Positions 1-10,414 of a stretch of DNA of 64,000 bases are shown here, piece by piece. Position numbers and translations under genes: made by a program. This stretch comes from Phallusia mammillata. Its lineage: Eukaryota; Chordata; Ascidiacea; Phlebobranchia; Ascidiidae. Under the pieces are notes generated by a model. The model was not told the DNA's origin. It did not search any database and worked only from the letters and a program-made list of their open reading frames with translations. Position 1 is the stretch's first letter, and every line of letters starts with the position of its first letter. The DNA lies in contig QLIY01000016.1 in NCBI GenBank assembly GCA_003260075.1, positions 1-64,000 on the forward strand. Reading direction: 5' to 3'.

Positions 1-446
1 CACAAAACAATGACTAGAAAACTAAAAATGTGGCTTTTCTATATATTGTCAACTCATATTTGTCCAATAAAGGCTAAAAATTGGAGCAGCACCCTCAGAA
101 ATTGGGGGGGGGGTACTGTTGTTGTGTTTTACCGTATGTACAACCGCTTTGTTTCGAGTCTGTGTCACGTGTGTTTTTGTTCCACATTATTTCTGCATGT
201 TATTGAGTTTGGCCCGTTGCTGTGCAAGTAAACAAAATTCCCCTATGATGCCGTCTGCTGTTTACACCCGTGTACATTATTGCGTAACAGCCATTACGTC
301 ACAATGTTGTTGCTAATTAAGATTTGTATTACTTGTTTTTCTACACAAAACAATGACTAGAAAACTAAAAATGTGGCTTTTCTATATATTGTCAACTCAT
401 ATTTGTCCAATAAAGGCTAAAAATTGGAGCAGCACCCTCAGAAATT
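1..446. repeat. Local duplication with G10 joint
   Basis: Bases 1-103 and 344-446 are the same sequence. The first copy ends in ten G (104-113), after which intervening sequence leads into the second copy. No gene is seen. This is the first of about thirty such joints and is read as an assembly joint between allelic pieces. Confidence 0.8.
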
Positions 447-459
447 TTAGGCACGAGCC

Positions 460-1030
460 GCCACTGCTAATTAATAAAGAATCATGCAAAACAATATATC
501 ATGACAGCATGCTACTGCAAAAAAATGTCTAAATTAGAACAAACTATACAATCAAGAAGTGCAATTCACAATGCCATATCATAGGCCAATTTAACCAGTT
601 CAGAATGCTGTATGATTTTTATGATCAGATTCCAACTCATGTAACTCATAACACAACGGTAAACAATAAAAAAACACTGTTACTTAGAAACCATACTCAG
701 TGGTGGAATTCATTTTTTGTCAGCCGGTTCTATCACAAAAGTCATATTTTTCAACTGGTTCTGTTACAAAAAGTCCATTTACAGTAACCAGTAATGCTAA
801 CTGGTTCGCTAATCTCATAAAATTTCGTAAGACGTTCTATAGAACCAGTTCTATAGAATTCCACCACTGACAATCCCCCAAAAATAATATTTTCAGTACG
901 TTTTGGGCAAAATTTTAGTTCAATATGTACAGTACACTATATTTAAATTATTGCAATAATCACAGGCAAATTGCAATTCGACAATTGCTTTGAATCGGTA
1001 ACTTGACCAAATTGATTTAATGTCATCTTA
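460..1030. repeat. Paralogous block related to 11.4-12.0, 35.7-36.2 and 41.6-41.8 kb
   Basis: Non-coding AT-rich sequence that aligns by eye with three other places in the window. It carries the shared run of short words around an atatttaaat motif and the 'gttgatttaat.tcat.ttagc' end. It is the distal part of the repeated 5' module that precedes ZNF genes. No coding potential is seen. Confidence 0.55.
698..869. mobile_element. Small hAT-like MITE (172 bp)
   Basis: The termini are a perfect 14-bp inverted repeat, CAGTGGTGGAATTC at the left and its complement at the right. The interior is short and non-coding. The flanking octamers match at only about five of eight positions, so the target duplication has decayed. 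The related blocks at 11.8 and 35.8 kb lack the insertion, which supports it as an insertion event. Confidence 0.6.
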
Positions 1031-1199
1031 GCGTAAGACTAGGCTTTGCTGACCCCAACTACAATTAATTTGATAGAAAAGTTTCTTTATTTTTTGTCTG
1101 GCCAATGTGTTGTCTATTAAATTACAAATGCAACCTGCAACTTCATTCAATTTTTATATCTGTAATCTGCGCAAGAAAGTGTCACAAAGTTGCCTAGTT

Positions 1200-2050
1200 A
1201 AAAGTATTAATCGACCCAGCAGCCGACCAGAACGGCAAAAACAAGGTTTACTTTCATGCTGAAACCGCTTGTTTGGCGCCACACACCTGCCATCAAACAC
1301 CTTCTAAGCAGACGTCTGTAGAAAAAACCTCGCCACTTGTTGAGGTCAACTCTTGCTTGGGAATAGGGCGGTTGGTGGAATCGAACTGATCGCGTTCTCA
1401 GAAGGATAAAGGCGTATTGTTCGAAACTGTCCATTGCGCGGACAGGATCATGCAGTGAAATCGTAGTCAAACAATCAAGTCGGATAACGGCAACGCATTG
1501 TGGCAGATGATAACATGCTGCGTTTGAGTTCAAGGCACAGTTCGAATCTCTTCTGCGTTTTTAGCTGCTGCGAATGGCAACCAAAGAAGCATGGAAGATT
1601 TTTTCTGCTCCCGATGTGTTTTACTTCTGTCGTAGATCTTAAATAGCCTAGTTAAGTCGGCGCGTTAAAAACGTAACAGATAGGCCTAGCCTACGTTATT
1701 AGAAGTGATTAAAATATGGTATGCATGTAAATAGTTAACATGCGACCCTTAAGCAGGAAAAAAATTGCCGCAATAGGCATCGCAAATGGTTGTATTCGTA
1801 GTTTTATTTGTTAGGAACCACTTACAGCGATTAGTCTTTTAGTTGAGATTTAGACTGTGCAAGGCGCGACTCGTTGTTTCATTAATAAACCGGGAAAGGA
1901 GTGACCTCGGCGTCCGACTTTCTATTAATAACGCATCGGCCTAGCCCTAGATAGTTGTGTAGGTCAGACGTGTGGTTTTGTGGTCAAAACATCCTAACTA
2001 TTGAAGAACAAAGCGAGAAGACGTGAAGTGATGTTTAGTCGTTTTAGGGT
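1200..2050. promoter_or_regulatory. Conserved ZNF 5' module, copy 1
   Basis: This resembles the modules at 12.9-13.7, 37.0-38.2 and 42.9-43.3 kb, each lying upstream of a ZNF gene or remnant. It contains the inverted repeat CTGTCC-7 nt-GGACAG at 1427-1445 followed by TCATGCAGTGAAATC. In other copies the block ends in a plausible GT donor, so it may be an untranslated first exon plus promoter; here no clear donor is seen. No protein can be supported. Confidence 0.5.
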
Positions 2051-2264
2051 AAAGTTGAATTGAGATTTTGTGCTCTTGTTTAATGGTTCCTGGACAGTCA
2101 TGCATTTCTGATGTAGCTGCTACACTATACAGCTTTGTTATTGCCTCACCGATCGCGTTGTTTTTTACTTCAAAATAGTCGACGTAAATCAGTTTGTTTG
2201 CCAAACAGAGTAAGCTTCTGGTTGAGAGAGCCACACAATTGGTTGAAGTTAGGTTTATCAAACG

Positions 2265-3195
2265 CAGGGGTGTCCAACACGTGGCACGCGTGCCAAAAGT
2301 GGCACGCAGAGCATTTGAAAATGGCACGCGAGCTTTTGCACATTCATATGGTAAACATTAGGATTTGTTACGCAATTAAATTTGCTTCTATTGATTCCTC
2401 TTGGCCTTTAGTCTAACTTTGGTAAAGATGATCATTAGTAAAGTTATACAACCCACTGATTAAATTGCATTTTCAAAAGCAATTCACGTTTCAAATATAG
2501 CTGACCGTGTATTGTTGACGCCTAAACTTAGGTCATCTTGGATCAAATTTAGGCTGTTGCAGTGCTTTGCAAACGGACATTAAACACGGCTTAGGAAACC
2601 AAACCTACATAACAGCATCTAAAAGCGGCTCGAAGCACCTTGTATTATTGTTTGATGTTGGCCCAATGAATTGATTTAACCAAGAAATTTACAATTATTT
2701 TATTTCAGAAAGTAGCTGTGCCACATAATATTAAAACGTGAGTGTACGTGCCATGTTTATGTTGCAATAAAATGCCCGTTTATTTCGAAACAATTGTAAT
2801 TGTTGCGTTTCAATCGATGTCAATTCAATTAATTACGTGACTACAAACGCATTTGTGGTTAGTTGGAAATACGTTTTAAAACCGACGTAACTTCAACAAA
2901 GATGCGATTTCGACGTTACACAAAGTACTCTACGCCAGCAAACTATTCGTATCTTGTGTCGCATAAACAGAATTAAAGGTTTCTGGAGTATCATAAACAA
3001 GTTTACTCGCATTTGACGACATATTTTTTTCTAACCATTGAATATGATTCTACATATTGGCCAAATATGCGGATTGAGCCCGTACCGTTAAGACGTTTTA
3101 GACATGGTTTGACAAAAAAAGTACCAAACGTTGGCACGCGAGTGTATTTTAAAACAAAAATTGGCACGGCGGTGTAATCGAGTTGGACACCCCTG
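2265..3195. mobile_element. hAT element, 931 bp, exact 8-bp target duplication
   Basis: The element starts CAGGGGTGTCCAAC and ends with the near-complementary GTTGGACACCCCTG. It is flanked on both sides by ATCAAACG (2257-2264 and 3196-3203). Sub-terminal repeats of a TGGCACGCG type occur near both ends. There is no transposase ORF, so it is non-autonomous. Termini and an 8-bp duplication are diagnostic of the hAT superfamily. Confidence 0.92.
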
Positions 3196-3340
3196 ATCAA
3201 ACGTAACAAGATCATACGGAGCAGCTTTAGGTAAAAAATAGCATCAAGAAATTACCATTAGTAATATAAGAATTAACATTGCCGCATTTGTTGATTTTGT
3301 TTGTCAGGATATTATACAGAATATATTTTTCTCAGGATTA

Positions 3341-3545
3341 TTTTTTTTTCTCGGGATATTATTAGCACCAGAAAGTTTCTTGTTGAATCGTTAGCAATTA
3401 TACAAGATGTAGGCACGTAAGAAAGTTTCATGAAAAAGCATTTGGACAAAGCAAATCTCTTGTAGACCACATTATCATACATATGAAAGTTGTTGGGTTA
3501 AAGAATGATGATAACTATGATGCAGGCTGTTCGATAACAAATAAC
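3341..3545 (+). pseudogene. Detached N-terminal exon of the ZNF gene at 5.9 kb
   Basis: The DNA matches the first coding part of the ZNF genes at 30.9 and 38.6 kb, including 'agaaagtttcttgttg' and 'catttggacaaag'. One frame reads FHEKAFGQSKSLVDHIIIH, a decayed version of the N-terminal finger, followed by a NDDNY-like linker. The paired Met start seen in the paralogues (MM-x-QD-x-LESF) is lost: the bases now read ACA AGA TGT. Three hAT elements separate this piece from the finger array. Confidence 0.6.
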
Positions 3546-3893
3546 TAGGGCAATTATTTTTTTGACTGGTCAAAAAAAGTCAAAATTTATAGCATAGGTC
3601 AAAATTGTTCACAAAGTCAAAAATTGTATTGTCGTGGTGTCGTAGAGGTTGCACTGTCCGTAAACTTTTCATTTTGCACCTTGTAGCCTACTTTATACTG
3701 TTGTAAATGTCCTATTGTCTACTTATTGTGAATCATAAACTATTAAGTGAAATAATTAGTTTGATATGGTGTGGTGCAAAACACACCTCAAACGGGTCAA
3801 ATTTTTGCTAGGTCCATTTTACGGCAGCTGTAGGTTAAGTGCAGCTCTTGCTTCGGTTTTGCTTTAGATACTTCATGTATCTTTAGTTTAGAC

Positions 3894-4161
3894 CAGGGTC
3901 AGTAACCTTCTAGGCGACGCGTGACAATTTACTTGTTGTTTCCATATAGTAATGACCTCGCGTGCCAACGTTTTTCTAAATAATAGTGGTTCGTGCCAGC
4001 AGATATCAATAATAAAAAGAAAGCAGAGTATTTGTGCATCTAAGGCTGAATTTTATGATAATGGTATGAGAAAAAATACAAACAAGCAGTGTAACAGGAT
4101 AAGTTGTTACTTTAGCACAAACACGCAAATCGGTTGGCGTGCCATGAAACCACCTAGCGTG
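3894..4161. mobile_element. hAT-like element (268 bp) sharing its target site with the next element
   Basis: It begins CAGGGTCAGTAACC directly after GTTTAGAC (3886-3893), and the same octamer follows at 4162-4169. The right terminus is diverged, so the terminal inverted repeat is weak. It is called from its left end and the octamer. The 4162-4169 octamer also serves as the left target copy of the element at 4170. Confidence 0.6.
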
Positions 4162-4169
4162 GTTTAGAC

Positions 4170-4971
4170 CAGTGCTCCGCAACCTTTTTTCACGCACGTC
4201 AAACCATACAAGCTTTAAATGTTGGGCGGCACACCCGAACCAAAGATGCGTTTTGAAATTTTTTGAAAGACTAAAAAAGCATTAAGCCAGGGGTCTTAGA
4301 CGTTTTGAGGGCCAAAAACATTTTTTACGTTAGTAAAGAGCGTACTATTGTAACTTTTTTTAAAAAAGTAATATGAATAAAAATATCATGTGCTTAAAAA
4401 TGTTGTGCGTTTACGTCATTTTATGTGCATAAAACATTTGCGATGCAATAAACAAGAAACATATGTACAGTTTAGCAAACTAAAAAAACGTAAATTAAAC
4501 TACCATGTGCGAAACCAATGGCATACAATGACGAAACAATTGAAAAATATGACGCAACAATTGGAATTGCAGATTTTCCACTGGAGGGAAAATTTCCATC
4601 ACAGGATTAAAACGTCGCATTTATTTCTAGCCATCACTAATAAAGAATAATTGTTACTTAAAATCGGTGGTCTGACAGGGTATTCCACCTGAGGTAAACA
4701 CCTAAAATTTAAAAGTTAGTTATAAAACCCTCTTAGGGCCACACCAGGCCGCGTGTTTTGAAACCCCTGCATTAAGCCAATACAAAGTATTTTATAACGT
4801 AATAAAACATGAATGTGTGTGAGTAGTGTAGCTTTGGTTTGGTGTTGTGTACTGTATCATTTGCTATAATGATAAAATACAAAAAAACAAAAACAAATTA
4901 AAAACAAAAAGGTACGCTTTTGCGGCGGCACACCCAGCAACGTATTGCGGCACACCGGTTGCGGAGCACTG
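4170..4971. mobile_element. hAT element (802 bp), exact TIR and TSD
   Basis: CAGTGCTCCGCAACC at the left is perfectly complementary to GGTTGCGGAGCACTG at the right. GTTTAGAC flanks it on both sides (4162-4169, 4972-4979). It contains another hAT at 4288-4769. Its right end is seen again at 5487-5572 only because of the G10-bounded duplication. Confidence 0.92.
4288..4769. mobile_element. Nested hAT element (482 bp) inside the 4170-4971 hAT
   Basis: It starts CAGGGGTCTTAGACG and ends ...GTTTTGAAACCCCTG. The exact octamer CATTAAGC lies on both sides (4280-4287 and 4770-4777). It is non-coding and the terminal repeats are imperfect beyond the first bases. The nesting gives the order of insertion: the outer element first, this one second. 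Confidence 0.85.
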
Positions 4972-6077
4972 GTTTAGACAAATGAACAGTCTTTGTTGCA
5001 GTGATTTGTAATTAGCTCATTTCTATTTTCAGAATAGACTAGGTCTGTGTTCAGATTTTTGCCCTTATGTTAGACTTTTGCATAGGCTATACGTAAGCTT
5101 TAGTTAGATTAGCCTACAGACATATTTTAACTTTTTGTACAATAATGCGTAATTTAACTACTTGAGTTCTTCATGCGTCAAATTGTGTCGAAAAAAAGTT
5201 TTTTAATGTCAATTTTTTTTAATTTTTAGGTCAAAATTTTTGGTTTCAGATCACAATAATCGCTCTACGAATATACAATAAAAAATGTCTGCACCTACCT
5301 GTATGCAAATGATAGCTAATAATGAAGAGACACGTTTCAAATGTAATATTTGTGAAAAATCGTTTGCTCAAGAAAGTGGTCGCAAATCGCACATGGTGAT
5401 ACATTCAGGGCAAAGACCTTTTCAGTGCGAAATATGCGACGATAGATTCAGAAGAAAGGGCGACATGAAAAAACACGGGGGGGGGGAACAAAAACAAATT
5501 AAAAACAAAAAGGTACGCTTTTGCGGCGGCACACCCAGCAACGTATTGCGGCACACCGGTTGCGGAGCACTGGTTTAGACAAATGAACAGTCTTTGTTGC
5601 AGTGATTTGTAATTAGCTCATTTCTATTTTCAGAATAGACTAGGTCTGTGTTCAGATTTTTGCCCTTATGTTAGACTTTTGCATAGGCTATACGTAAGCT
5701 TTAGTTAGATTAGCCTACAGACATATTTTAACTTTTTGTACAATAATGCGTAATTTAACTACTTGAGTTCTTCATGCGTCAAATTGTGTCGAAAAAAAGT
5801 TTTTTAATGTCAATTTTTTTTAATTTTTAGGTCAAAATTTTTGGTTTCAGATCACAATAATCGCTCTACGAATATACAATAAAAAATGTCTGCACCTACC
5901 TGTATGCAAATGATAGCTAATAATGAAGAGACACGTTTCAAATGTAATATTTGTGAAAAATCGTTTGCTCAAGAAAGTGGTCGCAAATCGCACATGGTGA
6001 TACATTCAGGGGAAAAACTTTTTCAGTGTGAAATATGCGACGATAGATTCAGAAGAAAGGGCGACATGAAAAAACAC
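4886..6077. repeat. 591-bp duplication joined by G10
   Basis: 4886-5476 recurs at 5487-6077 with ten G (5477-5486) between the copies. The copies differ at several scattered bases. The duplicate contains the end of a hAT, the intergenic spacer and the first two fingers of a ZNF gene, so the G10 cuts through a coding exon. Confidence 0.9.
5285..5476 (+). pseudogene. Truncated second copy of the 5.9 kb ZNF start (probably assembly artefact)
   Basis: It encodes the same N-terminus and first one and a half fingers as the gene at 5886, ending abruptly at G10 inside finger 2. The open frame beyond 5476 reads through the G tract into hAT sequence and is meaningless. It differs from the 5886 copy by a few substitutions, as two alleles would. 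It should not be counted as a separate gene. Confidence 0.8.
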
Positions 6078-6851
6078 ATGTTGGTCCACTCACATGAAAA
6101 ACCGTATAAATGTGATGTCTGCGAAAAAAGATTTAGTCAACGAGGAAGTCGCAACAAACATTTGTTGGTACACAGTGACGACACGTTGTTTAAATGTGAC
6201 ATTTGTGACAAGGGGTTCAAACAGAAAGCCCCTCTACAAAGACACTTATTGATTCATGCTGGCATCAAACGCTTTACATGCAAAGTGTGTGACAAACGTT
6301 TCGGGGCACAAATAAATTTAAAAACACACGAGTTGACACATACTGGTGAGAAACCTTTTCAGTGTAATTATTGTGACAAAAGATTTCATTCAACTGCAAG
6401 CAGAGGGAAACATTTGCGGATTCACACTGGAGATAGAAGATTTAAATGCAAAATTTGTGAGAAATCGTTTACTCAATCTGGAGGGCTCACACAGCACATG
6501 ATGACTCATACAGGTGAAAAACCTTACAACTGTGATTACTGTGATAAATCCTTTCGATCTAAAGGTAATCAGAAAATTCACGTAAGGATCCATAATGGAG
6601 AGAAACCTTATCGATGTGATATATGTGAAAAACAGTTTAGTTTACTTGGATCTTTAAAGCAACATAAACTGATTCACACAGGTGAAAAACCTTTCGCATG
6701 TGACATTTGCTACAAACGATTCAATTCCAAATCAAACCTTGGCAAGCATTACGTCGTTCACAAGGACGAGATGCCGTTCAAGTGTGATGTTTGTGAAAAA
6801 CCATTTAGGCGGAAAAATGATGTAAAACAGCACAAGCAACGTAATCACTAA
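5886..6851 (+). CDS. C2H2 zinc-finger protein, 11 fingers (ZNF-A)
   Basis: Probable nuclear DNA-binding protein of 321 residues. It has an 18-residue leader (MSAPTCMQMIANNEETR) and then eleven C2H2 fingers of the CxxC-x12-HxxxH type with almost no spacer. The last finger is HxxxxH (HKQRNH). Some linkers are classical HTGEKP (after fingers 5, 7 and 9); others are HSHEKP, HSDDTL and HAGIKR, and these odd linkers recur in the paralogue at 30.9 kb. No effector domain such as KRAB, BTB or SCAN is visible. The start is fixed by an in-frame stop just before the ATG. The paralogues have a longer N-terminus with an extra finger; here that exon lies decayed at 3.3-3.5 kb beyond hAT insertions, so this gene probably starts internally. 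Targets cannot be told from the sequence. Confidence 0.93.
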   Translation: MSAPTCMQMIANNEETRFKCNICEKSFAQESGRKSHMVIHSGEKLFQCEICDDRFRRKGDMKKHMLVHSHEKPYKCDVCEKRFSQRGSRNKHLLVHSDDTLFKCDICDKGFKQKAPLQRHLLIHAGIKRFTCKVCDKRFGAQINLKTHELTHTGEKPFQCNYCDKRFHSTASRGKHLRIHTGDRRFKCKICEKSFTQSGGLTQHMMTHTGEKPYNCDYCDKSFRSKGNQKIHVRIHNGEKPYRCDICEKQFSLLGSLKQHKLIHTGEKPFACDICYKRFNSKSNLGKHYVVHKDEMPFKCDVCEKPFRRKNDVKQHKQRNH

Positions 6852-7450
6852 TAATATACATACATTAGGCTAAGATGTTTTTAAAACATAAACATTCAAA
6901 ACTAAACAAAATCAAGAAGCATTATGCAGAAAAAAAGGATTTCAACATTAGCATCAGTTTGTTTTTGCATTAATGTTTATATATGCTGACTCTGAATTGA
7001 TAACAGGCAAGTCTTTTGGGACTTAGTGCCCCTTTTAGCATTTTGACGATACCCATACTGGTACTGAAACGTATCTCCGAAACAAAATACTTACCTCGTA
7101 GCCTTTCTTCGTGATAATTGTTGTTGATTATTTGGCAAAAAAAAAACTTGTACACCCAATCAATTTCCTCTAGTCTAGATGTTAGATTGCGACAGTTTGT
7201 TATTGTTAGTTTTAATTCTTTCTTCGTCCTCCATGTACCCATTTTTCTGGTGTTTTGATGTAGTTTTCTTGGGAGCGTTGAATTAGAATCGCTTTAACGC
7301 ACACATTTTCAAATTGCCGTATTGTTTAATAAAATTATGTACAAAGTGTTTGTTTAAGAACATCAATTTTTTTAAATATTGTATTTGTAATTTAATAGTT
7401 TGGTCAGGGGTCATTATCACGCATGGAGGCATAAGTAATTGTCAAACTTT
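6852..7450. repeat. 3' flank shared with the ZNF at 30.9-32.3 kb
   Basis: Untranslated sequence after the stop aligns with 32276-32780 (shared words such as 'ggctaagatgttt' and the 'cttcgtcctccatgta' stretch). An AATAAA-type signal lies near 7327. This shows that the 5.9 and 30.9 kb genes are copies of one segment. No ORF here is credible. Confidence 0.6.
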
Positions 7451-7771
7451 TGAAAAGTATTCATAATAATATAAACATATTCATATATTCACCAAGTTAA
7501 TTGTCTAACTACTCTAACTAGAAGGGTGGCTTAGCACATATTGCCATTGAACAAACACTATGACCTATTTCATAAAATATGCATGTTTTGTATAGTTATA
7601 TCATTATAGGCCCCATACAAGCCAACGCTTTTATCACCTTTGTTTGATTCTGCAAGCCGAAACTCATGGGTCCCCCACACAAGCAAAGTTGAAAATAACA
7701 CAGTTTATGAGATAACCGTGATAAGTTTTGGTGGTATGAGTTTAAACTAAACCAGGGCCCATGGTCCCTCA
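7451..7771. other. No gene seen
   Basis: AT-rich spacer. The open frames crossing it are carried by the homopolymer that follows and have no recognisable content. Confidence 0.5.
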
Positions 7772-7791
7772 GGGGGGGGTGGGGGGCACAA

Positions 7792-7844
<53 letters not shown>
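7772..7844. repeat. Long poly-G tract (53 G, preceded by shorter G runs)
   Basis: Eight G, T, six G, CACAA, then 53 uninterrupted G (7792-7844). Translation gives artificial poly-Gly or poly-Pro frames on the two strands. Unlike the 10-base tracts, no duplicated flank is evident. It may be a true long homopolymer or an assembly break. Confidence 0.9.
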
Positions 7845-7846
<2 letters not shown>

Positions 7847-8039
7847 ACGGGTGTACATTCACCAGAAACACCCACAAAAAGCTATTTTTTTTTTAGTGCG
7901 CATAATTAAGTGTGTGTTGCAAATAACTTTATTCCTACTTTAATCGACTATTTCACACAATATTTGCTTATAGTGAGATTTTTCATGATTACAGATTCTT
8001 GTTTACTTTATTCGACCTGTTTAAAGCCAAATTAGTAGC

Positions 8040-8168
8040 GCATTCCAACATGGGTTGCCATGTCACTTTTTAAGGGGCCACAGGACTTACAGGGTTACTT
8101 AAAGGGGGCCACAAGGCTAAAAAGTTACTTTTAGGGGGCCACCATCCACGAAACGTTGAGAACCACTG
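8040..8168. mobile_element. hAT right-end fragment
   Basis: It ends GTTGAGAACCACTG, the complement of the common hAT start CAGTGGTTCTCAAC, and is preceded by repeated GGGGGCCAC-type motifs. No matching left end is present; the poly-G at 7.8 kb lies where it might be expected. Confidence 0.5.
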
Positions 8169-8285
8169 GTTTAGGGGCTAGTTGGGCAAATGGTGAGGCT
8201 ATATGGTAACACATAACAATCAACAACTCAAAATGGCATATGCTGCAAACTGCTCAACGTCATCTAACTCAGGCACTGTATAAAC

Positions 8286-8725
8286 CAGGGGTATCAAACA
8301 TGTGGCCTCAAAGTAATTTTCAGAAGTTATGTGTTTTACTCATGCGGAACGCCATACCATACCAGTGAGTTCACATGATACAATTATTCTCTATAAGTGG
8401 TATAAGTTTATGCAACGTTTTTAAAAAAGATTAAAATTACCCATCTTCAGAATCAGCAATTGTGATTGTTACCTCATTGTATGCCTTTGTTTGCACACAA
8501 AGCAATAAACCACAGTTGGTTCTTTCACTCTACTACACCGTATATCTGTTAATGATTTATTACAATACTTTTGTAGTCAACGGTATTGATGAACATTTTA
8601 CCTTTTAATCGTGCAATGTTTTTTGTTGTCATGTTACACTGTAAGTAATGTCTCCATAGTGTGGCCCTCGACTTACTTAAAACTTTGTTTTTGGCCCTCA
8701 AAGTCGTTTGAGTTTGACACCCCTG
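8286..8725. mobile_element. hAT element (440 bp), exact 8-bp target duplication
   Basis: CAGGGGTATCAAAC at the left pairs with GTTTGACACCCCTG at the right, with one mismatch. GTATAAAC flanks both ends (8278-8285, 8726-8733). It has no transposase and shares sub-terminal 'ggccctcaaag' words with the element at 40.4 kb, so it is the same family. Confidence 0.92.
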
Positions 8726-8735
8726 GTATAAACAT

Positions 8736-9400
8736 TCACCCATGTTAGGAGGCTAATGGCTTAACTAATCTGACTGCAGGACAAAACTTAACAAGCGACA
8801 CCTAAAAATGACATATTACAACAACTGTCAAAATTTTATTTAATTTGATTGAGCAATGTTTACAAATTACACCCATTTTAGAGGCTAATGGGGTAAATGT
8901 GGGGCTTACAGGGTACAATGAACACCTGAAAAAGACTTATTCTCCAAACTGTTTAAATTCCATGTAATACTGACATTGTTAAGAAAATCACCCATTTTAG
9001 GGGGCTAGTGGGGTAACTGATGGGTTTCCACACCCAAACTAAAGTACCACAACAAAATGATCCAAACTACAGTCCCGTAAAATTTCAGGCCAATTGGACT
9101 ATATTTAAAATTTTGACCACTTGTAGTGCTTGAATAGCAACTGCTAATTCTTCTAAAGTCATACAGCTCTAAAAAAAACCTCTGTCATATGCACCACTCA
9201 GCAATGGAAGTTGATACACAAGCACAAACATAAGTAACATATGTTCAGTTGGTTTCATTACACTAATCCACCACAGAAACCTTTCATTTGTGGTGCGCAG
9301 CAATATACAAAATTGTTTTACACTTTGGGGGCAAGCAGGGTAAATACAGGGGTTATCAAGACAAATGAAGCAGATGGCATATCTACATAACTATTATCTA
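8736..9400. repeat. Degenerate tandem repeat, unit about 120-135 bp
   Basis: The phrase CACCCATTTTAG(A/G)GGCTA(A/G)TGGGGTAA recurs near 8738, 8871 and 8991. Weaker forms occur near 8168 and 9325, each followed by AT-rich sequence. The copies are strongly diverged. No coding sense is seen. Confidence 0.45.
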
Positions 9401-10414
9401 CCATCTGTGAAAGTTTCATCCCAATCCATCAAAGATTTTATGCCAAAAGTGCATGGCCAAACTTCGGCGGAAAAAAAGAGAAGGGGACCCATAATTAGCT
9501 TCACATAAAGTTAGCGCTGTTTTGCGAATGCTCTTAGTCGCAACGAATCATACAACAGTAATATGTTTCTGAACGCTTTTAAAGAGTTTGACAATATGCT
9601 CACATGTGACTAGTAAGCACATATTTAAACTGCAAATCTCCAAATCTAAGTCAAATCAACAAAGTAATTCATAATTCATAATTTTCCGTGGTCTACATAG
9701 GGAGAATGTTTTTGTGCAACCACTATATAATACCCCAAAAGTATCAACAAAAGGACAAAACCACCAACATTTTAAAAAACACCACTAGTAGTGCAAAAAC
9801 ACATTTGACACAATATATTTGTTCATTACATTTACCAAGCGATAGTAAAAACATTTAGGCAAAAAAGCAAAACATGACCAATTTACACAAAGGAAAATAA
9901 ACTTGAAAGTTACTTTCAGCAATAAAACTTCGTTGCCCAACAATATTCCAAATTTAACTGTGTAAGCTGTATGTTTCCAAAAACTATGCAGTACAGATGA
10001 ATCCTGTTAATCGCATAATCCCTCTAATGGCATCACAATTACAAATTCCAAACCCTTGCCAATGGTTTGTTAAGAAAATAGTCTGGTTAATCACATACCA
10101 GTATATCTCACAAACTGGCTATTTGCATCAATTTTGAACGCAATGTGCGATTAACCTGATGGATGACCTCTATGTGAAAGTCGCATAGACTGAGTTTTTG
10201 AAATGCAAAGTTATGACAAAGTCAATCATTCTGTGTGCAACTTCAACTAGGCCATCCTGCCTAATATTGTCCACATCTAATTGCCTGTCCTTTAGAACCA
10301 CTAATCTAAAACCTGTGGTCTTGCCCGTCCGATGGATATTATTAACATTTGTTTCCTTATTTACTATAATGCACAGCTAGCTTTGACATGCTTTTTTAAT
10401 TAAAATGAATAATG
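9401..10414. other. No gene seen; lower part aligns with 33.2-34.0 kb
   Basis: From about 9600 the sequence matches 33.23-33.9 kb (shared 'ttcaaactgcaaatct', 'ttttccg.g.tc.acat'). This is the segmental duplication. No reading frame is convincing. Confidence 0.5.

Noticed and set aside
5285..5578. A separate short zinc-finger gene
   Set aside because: Its first part duplicates the 5886 gene and its tail reads G10 and hAT sequence; it is a joint artefact.
7596..7943. Poly-Pro (minus) and poly-Gly (plus) open frames
   Set aside because: They exist only because a 53-base G tract has no stop in any frame; nothing recognisable flanks it.
8736..9400. CRISPR-like spaced repeats
   Set aside because: The genome is eukaryotic, the repeats are diverged and the spacing is irregular; no cas genes.
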